From positions 1 through 64,000 of the forward strand of contig JAJTUQ010000007.1 of NCBI GenBank assembly GCA_021399445.1: 64,000 nucleotides of DNA, given 5' to 3'. Position 1 is the stretch's first letter. Each line of letters begins with the position of its first letter. Position numbers and translations under genes: made by a program. Below the pieces are notes generated by a model. The model had not been told where the DNA came from. It saw only the letters and a list, made by a program, of their open reading frames with translations, and searched no databases. The stretch is from Xylogone sp. PMI_703 (lineage: Eukaryota; Ascomycota; Leotiomycetes). Below are positions 11,695-20,414 of the stretch, in pieces.

Positions 11695-13146
11695 TTATCT
11701 ACTGGATTTAACTGTATTGAAGTTATAAAGGGGAATAGCATCCTTCTTTGCATGCTGCCCTTTAAATTCCGGAAATACCAATCGACCTGCGCTGTTGTGA
11801 ATAGTTTCTGTATGCTTGAGAAACGGTAATCCAATTAATGCGTCATACTTGTAGTTTTCAACAACAACAAATTCCACATCAGTCCAGACCTTCTTTCTAC
11901 CATCAAAACTCCACCTAACGCTAATACACGGACACTTTTTGGATGTTGATCCATCCGCCATTAGGAGCGATTGGAAGCGATCTGAATTTGGATCCACAGA
12001 TATTCCGTGCGTTTCTAGCCATTCTGCTTTGATAAGATTGCAGCCGCCTCCTGTGTCAATTAGTGGTTTGATAGATTTGTTGTCCAATTTGCCCGGAAAG
12101 GTCAGAAAATCATCGTTGGCATTCTCATCAATCTTGCCGGAAACAACTTCTTCATCCTGGGCGCAGACTGAACACTGTGGTTCGGATCCGGAAAAGAGGT
12201 CCGGCTGATCACACTGTTAACAGTACTGCTAACTTAGAAGTTTAGAACAGATTATGCTCTTACCCGTAATTCTAAATTCTTTGCTCGGAGATTTGCATCA
12301 TCACCAAGGCCTAATCCAATCGCATGTTCGCTATTAGGTATCCGATCTAGCACAGCCGGATCACGGAACGCTGGCGAAGCCAGAAAATACTCTCTTATTA
12401 AATCTTTTAAAGTGGAATTTCCATTATGTATGATTTTTAACAACGTACTCAGCGCACGATCATGATCTACAAGTTTAATCTCGGAGAGAGCTTCAAGGAG
12501 ACGGTCCCACTCAGATGAGCCCGCCTCTAGAATAGCTGCCCGCCCAAGTGGGGAGAGTTGAAGGTAGACTGAAGTGGACAACTCTAAATGGCTATCATGG
12601 AAAAGAAATTGGTAGGTATTGCTTATTAGCTTGCTCTCCTGGAAAAAATTGTTTACGATCTTGGTTTGGCTTTAGTTAGCTTCTGGGAGGCTTTGCGCGG
12701 ATTTGCAACATCCTTACATCGCTATCGTATCGGAAATCTGCATCCAGAGGCATAGCCTCCGCAACCATTGCCGCATATCGCGCAGCAGCTGCTGCGCGAT
12801 ATGCGGCTTCTGCTGCTCTGAATGCAGCAACAACAGCCCTTTCTGCTGCGGTGTTACCCGTAGCAGAAGGTATAGACTGCACTATTGCATCTTCTGCGCT
12901 TGCTGCTGCATTCGCAGAGCCTGCTGCTGCTCCCATCGCTCTCGCAGCGTAACTAGGTTCCAGATCTCTAATCGGCACATCCCTGGCCACCTTGGATTCT
13001 ACTTCCTTTACAGCATGAAAGATACCCGCAATGAGTGTCGCCAGCTTCCCAAAACCGGCCTCAGGCGTTTGAAACGTGGTATCAGAAGAAGCCTCATCAT
13101 TAGAAAGAGGTGATAATGCATTAATAAGGGGATCGGCCGGATCCAT
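11695..13146 (-). CDS. Retropepsin-like aspartic protease with Ala-rich N-terminus
   Basis: Three exons on the minus strand: 13146-12718, 12638-12264 and 12213-11695, encoding 440 residues. Introns of 79 nt (GTAAGG donor, GCTAAC branch) and 50 nt (GTAAGA donor) are both phase 0. Residues 80-135 are an alanine/glutamate-rich helical segment. Residues about 150-265 form a helical domain of unknown type. The C-terminal part is a single-lobe retropepsin-like fold: the active-site L-I-D-T-G-G-G begins near residue 319, and a Y-D-A-L-I-G-L-P-F-L strand later in the domain corresponds to the conserved hydrophobic-hydrophobic-Gly motif. One lobe implies that it dimerises to be active, as in Ddi1-type or retroviral proteases. 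No RT or integrase lies next to it, so it is a host gene. It lies between the NLR and the PNP_UDP gene. A cysteine pair near residues 282-285 could bind metal. Confidence 0.78.
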
Positions 13147-14088
13147 TTTGTCTCTGGTGACGGAGGTGCTGGGAGTCTAAGATAATTGCCCAGCAAAACA
13201 GTCAAGGGGGGGCAAAGCAACATTTATCTCTCAAGTTTACTCTCCCGCTTAGGCTTTCATTGATATCAAAAACGGTTTTGCTTTTGGTAACTCGTTGAAC
13301 TTATCTCCGAATACGCTGCTGCGTTCCCTGTCGACAAGCTACAGCCCGCTCAGTAGACATACTCCTTCAAAGGTAGGATTTACTTTCGTTCGGTGTGCCC
13401 AACTCAAAATAAGGCTACGTTTTTGAAACTGAACCCGTAAATTATGCGGTGTTCTGTGATCATTGGTCTATGAATTAGCATTATTCCTCCCACGCATCTC
13501 GGTGGCTGCTAAGTATTCGCGGAGAGGTATGCATGGGTGCCCAATGTCGCCGACATATGGAGGTAATGAGCCGCAGGTTCCTTCTTTCACCTCCTTTTCA
13601 CCAAGCTAGTAACAAACCGTTTGCCTCTATTTTTCTCTGCGTTTGCTGTAAATAATATTGTCCCGGAAAGTTCGGTTTCTCGTTTTCCCTAGCATGTTTA
13701 GCATCGTATTTGAAAAGAGTCGAGTGTAATTCTATAATTACTGTACTACACTTCAGCAGCACAACAGAGAGGACTTTGAATGGCCTCATCGCAGAGGCCC
13801 CCGGTGATATTTCAAGATGCGTGCCGTGCCGACCCCCAGCCGATTTTCCATAGACTATCAGCATGCTACGTGGTTGACATCTCACGGCAAACATCCTAAG
13901 CCCTGCTCTTCCAGTCACTCTACAACAAATATATTTCTTTGGTACATCCCACTATGGATTCGTGATACGGGCTATTTCCTAGAGAGAATAGAACATGATT
14001 GAACAGCGACATAGCTGGCACAAACTGGCTCCAATTCATCTAAGGCCTTATTAAAGAATCTCTTACTTATACTGTATGACTTTGAAGT
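13147..14088. other. Divergent intergenic region
   Basis: Shared upstream region of the retropepsin-like gene (minus) and the PNP_UDP gene (plus). The short ORFs here lack coding character. No defined promoter element was found. Confidence 0.4.
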
Positions 14089-15376
14089 ATGTCATCCGCA
14101 CGGCCAATCGATCGAAGAGTCTTCGAGATTGCCATCATTTGTACCTTACGCATTGAGTCTGATGCCGTCGAGGCAACATTTGATGAGTTTTTGGAGGAAG
14201 GAGATCAGCCTCACTACGGTAAAGTGGAGGGTGATCCCAACTCTTACACGTTAGGCAAAATCGGCCAGCATTATGTTGTCCTGGCATATATGTCTAACAT
14301 GGGCAAAGTGAGCTCTGCTAGTGTTGCAGCTAGTTTTCGTGCTAGCTTCCCTAATATACGACTGGGGTTGGTGGTGGGCATTTGCGGTGGAGTGCCTCAG
14401 CCTACCCATGAGAGGGTAGAAATTTTTCTTGGGGATGTCATCATCAGCACAGGAGTTGTTCAGTTTGATCTTGGGCGGCAGTTTGCAGATAAAGTCATCC
14501 GTAGAGATACCCTCGAAGACAATCTCGGGCGTCCCAATTCTGAAATTCGCAGGTTTTTGCACCAAGTCCAAGGATGGAGAGGACGCACAAAACTTCAAAA
14601 GAGTATTTCTACAAGTATCGCACAGATTTGCAGTATGGATGGATTCGACGATTGGACATGCCCGCCGCTAAAGGAAGATAAGCTGTACCAGGCCAATTAC
14701 TATCACAAGCATCATGACCCGACAGCCTGTGCTGTCTGCGCGAAAGGTACTGGTGAGGATGGTGCAGCCTGCAATTCAGCCCTTACACTCTCTTGCGAAC
14801 AGCTGCAGTGTGATGAAAGCCAGCTGATATCCCGGAAACGGAAACATGGTTTGTCACTAGCCTCTGATTGTGCAAATCCCTCTTCAGGAATATCCGCTCC
14901 AGCGATACATTTTGGCCGTATTGGTTCAAGTGACTTAGTCATGAAATCTTCATTACATCGAGATCGAATTGCAACGCAAGAGAAACTGTTGGGCTATGAG
15001 ATGGAAGGTGCTGGCGTATGGGACAACTTCCCGACTATTGTTGTAAAAGGGGTATGCGACTATGCGGACAGTCACAAGAATAAGAAATGGCAAAAATTTG
15101 CCTCAGTTACCGCAGCAGCTTGTGCTAAAGCCTTGCTTTGTGAGTGGCGAGCGATTGATAGAGCGACAACAACTCCAGTATATTTGGACAAGAGTATGGA
15201 TGAATATCAACGGAGAAGCGCACTGGACTCCAGTTCTGTAAGCATTCTAAAACCATACACCAGCCTGATACATACTAACAAGCATGAAATAGGATGAAAG
15301 GGTTACATTCAACAACTATGGCAAGGTTGGGAACCAGGCGGTTAATCAGACCTTTTACGGAAGTGTGACCTTCTAG
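14089..15376 (+). CDS. PNP_UDP-domain effector with C-terminal amyloid-like motif
   Basis: Two exons, 14089-15237 and 15293-15376, encode 410 residues. The 55-nt intron is textbook: GTAAGC donor, TACTAAC branch, TAG acceptor, phase 0. Without splicing the ORF would end at 15297. Residues about 10-360 are a purine/uridine phosphorylase-like (PNP_UDP_1) domain, seen in F-E-I-A-I-I-C-T-L near the start, V-V-G-I-C-G-G-V-P near residues 101-109, Y-E-M-E-G-A-G-V near 302-309 and a late K-G-V-C-D-Y-A-D-S. In fungi this domain commonly sits at the N-terminus of NLRs as the effector, but here it stands alone. The last exon encodes 27 residues with T-F-N-N at 388-391, V-G at 395-396, Q398, Q402, F404, G406 and V408, matching the N-terminus of the NLR at 6917-10349. 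Likely activity: nucleoside or nucleotide glycosidic-bond cleavage once templated by the NLR (inference). Confidence 0.85.
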
Positions 15377-16781
15377 TAAACTAGTTTCTGATTCTATTTC
15401 GAGCCACATGTTAGGTAGTTAATCTGTCCTTTAGTGATGGACCACAATCTTATCTATCTCGTACAACAAGGGGCAAAACATTTAGGAAAAGAAACTCAGA
15501 TCCAGAGTTGAGAACAGGCGATGAGCTCCAGGTTATCCAAGCGTGCCTAAATAAAACCAATAAATTTAATGCAGCACGTCCTCCCAACTTGTAATACTCT
15601 TCTAGATATATTGATACTTTATTCTGTAGACGGGTTGCCGCTCCTAGTAATTTAGGATCCTCGGGAAATATTGAACTCTAATTATATTAAGTGTAATATG
15701 CTCGTTAAATGAACGTCACATTTAACCTTAGAACATTCTAAACTCAGCGATCGACTGCAGTAGTGACTGCAGAATAACAGACTATTGGATCTCAAGTTGC
15801 AGTAACCATTACCAAAACATGAGATCTTATGGTCCCGGTGAACGGCGGTCCAGTGATCAGTAGTGGGTCAATATCTATGGTAGTTATTTAAATATTTTAC
15901 AAATCTCATCCACTGGACGATAGAAATTTTATATAGGGATAATTATATATGCCTTTGATAAGTAGACTTGTGAGCACTTAATTCTGACAATACAAATAAA
16001 TGTCTCACAGTAAATATGATTTGCTGGCGTGGTAGTATTCACGTTCGGCTTTCGTGTTTCTTTTAGCCAATTTCGAATTTATCGTATCTACTCCGTCAAA
16101 AACGCGAATATACTTGCATTCCTAAAACCTTACGGGAACATTGTACTCTGATTACCTAATAATGAGCTGAAAGCAACTCAATGTTCCCCTTTTTGGAGTG
16201 CCCCCTGGACTGTTGGGTTTTTGGATAGTAGCACATAGATTTGTAACGAACTCAGCAGCGGTAATCGAGGATGGGATTCAGAAGGTAATACTAGAAAGTT
16301 TTATTTTAAATATATGGACTAACTCTCACCAATATTACAGTATGGCCCAGAAGGGAAATCGTTTAAAATATCGACGCCTTCAGGATGAATTGTGGTTGCC
16401 ACGCAGAAAAGTGTCCAACAGGAGTCGGCAAACACAGATGAGTGCTCTTTATATGGAAGTCGTTCTTATCGGTGAATCCTACGATCACCTCTGACGGAAT
16501 ACGGCGGGCTTCCAAGTGAAAAGCCGCAGACTCTGGCCACTTTAGAAGGTCTCTTAACCTACTCATGGGATTATGCTAGCCTTGCCCGGAACGAGTGAAG
16601 AGAATTACGTATCTTCCAGACCCGGGGCCAACCATAGCATGAGCTTCTAGGTTATCCTATAACACATAGCAAATATAAAAAGCGGGAAGTTCATTGGAAG
16701 TAGATCTTCAGACTGAGCGAACTTTCATGGCTACAGGGTCACAGAATTCGAGTCAAACTTCTATACCTAGCATCTAGTTAT
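15377..16781. other. Intergenic, no gene seen
   Basis: AT-rich stretch with scattered short ORFs and no recognisable domain. It may contain older PKS debris too decayed to read. Confidence 0.35.
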
Positions 16782-17240
16782 TTGGCAATAACATATGAGG
16801 TTACCATGCGACTAGTTGATGACTCGCAGTCAGTGCGGCTTGTGGAGATATACAATGTTGATATTGTGCGTGTTATATGCCTGGAAGAATATTCTTCGGG
16901 TTTCGAAGTCCTATTTACCGTTCGCATTACGAAACAGTCTGATATTTACATTGACGCGGATGTGACCTGTTATAGTGGTACCGTCGATGCAGCTCAGCCT
17001 TTGGGCACTCCTAAAGCTAGACTCACGGCCCATTTCGGCGGACATGTCCAACTATGGTTAGGCCAGCCCATAAGGATGCATTACCTCAACAGTCCGAATC
17101 TTTATTGCCAATGGACAATAAACATCACCATTAGGAACCGCCGTTCTGCCAAAGAAAATACGCCCACAGTAGACGCCTGGACTAGAAACCTTCATGGAGT
17201 TGGTCCCACTATGGGCGGTAGTGCTATCAAAACCAACTAA
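16782..17240 (+). pseudogene. Fragment of a highly reducing PKS dehydratase domain
   Basis: The 152 codons open in the middle of a domain and have no credible start (the frame continues upstream only as far as Y-L-A). The sequence L-V-D-D-S-Q-S-V-R-L-V-E-I-Y-N-V-D-I, then a strand ending E-V-L-F-T-V-R-I, C-Y-S-G-T-V-D-A-A and H-V-Q-L-W-L-G-Q-P matches the product-template side of the dehydratase double hotdog of fungal highly reducing polyketide synthases. The last ~50 codons are no longer PKS-like, so the fragment ends in scrambled sequence. No ketosynthase, acyltransferase or carrier domain was found nearby. It is a remnant of a lost or rearranged polyketide gene and not expected to be functional. 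Confidence 0.65.
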
Positions 17241-17420
17241 GCCGCCCTATTCGTCGAATTAGCCCCCCATATAGCACGGTTGCTTTGAGAGAAAGGCTCT
17301 CGTGTTTTCAGAGCTGAAGTCTGCAGACTGTTGGGCTGGCTTTAATCGTCCTCTTCTCTGGGCAATATTCTTTCGAGACTGTTAATCCAGGCATGGACAT
17401 CGATAATATAAGTCTAGCAG

Positions 17421-18581
17421 TTACATCCTCGTCGAGTTTGTTCCTCTTATATCCAAATCGCTATTGCTTGGGTTGCTACTGGCTGCATTCATTATCTCGA
17501 TTGCAGACTCACTCGCTGCGGGACATTTATTGACTCGGAGCCGATCGGACGGTATTCTGGCCGTGTTCAACATCTCTGACTCAAGAGCAATTGCTCCAGA
17601 TTGGTTGTAAGGCCACGCTCTTTGCATAACAGCGGGACTCTCGTTGCTTAAACTGCGTAGTCTATGTCCGAGGAAGGTCTTAAATGGTGGTAAACATCCT
17701 ACAATGACAGCTTCATGAATTAGCATGGAATGGAAGCAGCAAGAATTTCATGATACATACAGACAGAAGACTCGATTGTGCTCCAAACTGCAAGAAAGAC
17801 AAGCTCGCGCTCATTATTAATTGCCTGCACACACCGAACGATGGCAATGGCAATGGTGATAAAAGCCAGACTGAAGACCCCAATCAAGCCTAGTCTCTGT
17901 GCCCCGCTGATCCGGATCTTTGTCACGATTAATAGAGGAATTGCCATGATCATTAAATCAGTCAGTACGTCCACGAATGTACTATAGGATATAGCAATTG
18001 TAGCGCGACGTTGGTCTCCGGGGGAGTTGCATTTTCCTACGCCAGATTATCGAGTCAGTAGATGCTACCAAATCAAAGAAAGTTCACATACCGAACTTCC
18101 AATAATCGGTCACCGGAAGGCAGTTGAGCAGCGATGCAATCCAGCAGCCAATATAGGCCAAGAAGGTGAAGATACTGACGCCATACCAAATCCTGCGGTA
18201 TTCACGCAAGCTTTCTAGCAGTTGCCAGTAGAACGTCAGGAATGAGGCCTTGACGAGCCATGTAACGGTCCAGAACAGGCCGATGGAAACAAACTCGTAC
18301 CGGACGTAGATATTTCCCTGTGTGACGAACTCCTGATCCGCTGGGACAAGCCCCTGGAAACCGAGGCTAATGATATATGTGGAATGATTTTGGAGAGTTT
18401 GCAGGATTGTATTGATTAGCAGGACTGTCCACGCCGCATAGATGAAGTAGTCGTCCAGGCTGAGTCGTCTGCGCACAGAAAGATGAATGTAGGTTCGGCC
18501 CAGGACGAAGAGCAATGCGACACCGCAGAAGGACCAGTGTATAGCTAGAAGACCAGTTTCAGGGAGCTTGTTGACGAGCAT
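17421..18581 (-). CDS. Fungal rhodopsin-like integral membrane protein
   Basis: Three exons on the minus strand: 18581-18092, 18036-17761 and 17710-17421, encoding 351 residues. Both introns (55 and 50 nt) have GTATGT donors and phase 1. The product has seven hydrophobic segments and the hallmarks of the fungal rhodopsin-domain (SAT4/PTH11-like) family: R-R-L-S-L-D-D-Y near residues 33-40, the extracellular C-N-S-P-G-D-Q after the first junction, and D-V-L-T-D-L-M-I-M-A-I-P near 189-200. The last transmembrane helix ends at V-I-V-G-C-L-P-P-F-K and is followed by a Ser/Asn-rich cytosolic tail. Start chosen at ATG 18581 because the frame upstream has no ATG and the first helix follows directly. 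Function in this family is mostly unknown, with receptor-like roles proposed. No ligand can be inferred. Confidence 0.8.
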
Positions 18582-19352
18582 GGTACTCAGAGTGTAGATG
18601 GTGCCGCCAGAGCGACTGCGCTCTTCATCTTGGATGGAGCGCGCTCTGCAGTCGCAAGAGAGAATGAGAAAGGTGAAGCAGATCGCAAGGAAGAGGAGTG
18701 CAGAACATGTCGGTAAGCAGGGATAGCAAGAATGAGTGCGATCATTGGCAACGGGCAGTGTTGTTCGCAAGTATTAAACACCTCGGGGAACAATGCCACC
18801 TAACAAATGCGACTCTGTCATCACACGTATCCGGACTCGGTACGGGGTACATATTAATGTCTGAGAATCCTTCAGGGGGTTGTCCAAAGTGCCGAGAGGG
18901 TGATCGTTGTGAGGAGCAGCTTACGGGCGACGGGCCATCATACACTGTGCTTGAAATCCTGATGGAATGCTCCATGATGAAGTCAACGGAGGTGTTTATA
19001 TAGTGTATATAACCTCTCACGCCCATGACCCATCGCCTCGTGCATCCTGCTGGACCGTGTGATTTGGGGATCGCACAGTGGCCGGTTTCAAGGCCCCTTT
19101 AGTGCCCGCGGACCGCTGCGGGAGTCCGGCCTGGGCCTTCCGCCACCAAATTGGAATGTGCAGGGGCCTAGAGGGGTTTTCGTTTTCGTCTCCACCTTCC
19201 TTTCTGTCTCTCTCCGCTTGTTTGATTACCATTAATGTTTAATTTATCCATTTTTTACTTCCCCATATTCTTTGCTCATCAAATTCGTTAAAGTGTGTAT
19301 TACTTTTCTCAATTGGCTTCAATTAACTCTATATTTATTATTGCTTGCTACA
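18582..19352. other. Divergent promoter region
   Basis: Lies between the rhodopsin-like gene and the secreted-protein gene. A pyrimidine-rich run near 19190-19215 could serve plus-strand transcription. The ORFs here are spurious. Confidence 0.4.
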
Positions 19353-19963
19353 ATGCACCTCTCCAGTTTCTCTCTATTGTCTTTCCTGGCACTCGCCTTG
19401 GCTGTTGAGGCTAAGCTCCACGGAATTGAGTATGCCACCGCTCCTCCCCCTCGACAGTTGATCGACAGCGATGCCTTATCCAAGCGAGCCAGCAGTCAGG
19501 TATGCTCAATCAGCCCTGTTCCTCTTTTAGTACAAACTTTGAAACTTCGTCTCAATAGGCACTGGGTACAACCGGTCCAAATTGGGTGGGTTACAGTGCA
19601 AGCTTCGACGTGAAAAGCCATCCGAACCAATGCCTGGTTCTCCAAGGACCACCGTATGTTAGATCCGCCGTAACAAAGCGATTATCCTGGCTGATTCGTT
19701 TCCCTCGTCTCTAGACTTACTGTCGGCCTACGTTCATTCACACCCCCATCAGGTGTACAATGCGTGCTATATAAGTAAGTAAACTAGAACGGCGGCAAAG
19801 AGAATGCCTAATTTTAGACATATTGTTATGCTGGATGCCAATATACTGACTGATCCTGATCAGTGATTTCCACTGTACTGAAAAACTAGATATACCTGCA
19901 ATAGAGTTTCCCGGCGTGACAAGCCTTGGTGGCGCTAAAGTTGTTTCCATGAAATGTGCATGA
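19353..19963 (+). CDS. Small secreted four-cysteine protein
   Basis: Four exons, 19353-19499, 19559-19653, 19715-19774 and 19864-19963, give 133 residues. Introns are 59, 61 and 89 nt and all junctions keep frame. Residues 1-20 are a typical signal peptide ending V-E-A. A dibasic site (S-K-R-A) near residue 46 could be a Kex2 cut, leaving a mature chain of about 87 residues. The mature part has four cysteines (N-Q-C, V-Q-C, F-H-C and the penultimate-residue K-C-A), enough for two disulfides, in a beta-rich pattern resembling small secreted beta/gamma-crystallin-like or effector-like fungal proteins (weak resemblance). No homologue recognised with certainty. Stopping at the in-frame TAA after exon 3 would lose two cysteines, and the donor GTAAGT there supports the fourth exon. 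Confidence 0.72.
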
Positions 19964-20414
19964 GGAGGAAGGAACGGTATATATTGTACAATGATTTTTA
20001 GGAAGCATATTCAAATGACATAGTATGGAGGGGGCCTATCTATTCAATCAAGGGTCCAACTAGAGGCCACATGAATGTCTTTCCACAGCTTATAGATTTT
20101 GTAGAAGGCAGTTATAGGTAGTGCTACCAAATATTCTCGCAAGGGAAACATGACTTGAAAGCACCAGTTCATGGGTTCTCAAGTAGCTTCATAAGCCTAA
20201 CCTTTTATTGCAGCAGATTACCGCGGGACAGAGTTTCTTCCCAGCTAATACACATTTGTATGGACCAAAACATCAAGCGCAATCCTCCAACCTTAATTCG
20301 TCAACTATAAGCAAGCACTAATCAGTTGGGTGGCCCCATATATAGCTTTATAACACTAATTCATTCAATTATTTGAATCTAGGAACCGAAGTGTACGGCA
20401 AAATATGTCTCTTC
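19964..20414. other. Intergenic between convergent genes
   Basis: 3' space of the secreted-protein gene and the ADP-ribosylglycohydrolase-like gene. Nothing else recognised. Confidence 0.4.

Noticed and set aside
11695..13146. Retropepsin-like gene as a retrotransposon fragment
   Set aside because: It has two ordinary introns, a clean ATG, an unrelated N-terminal domain and no RT, integrase or LTR next to it.
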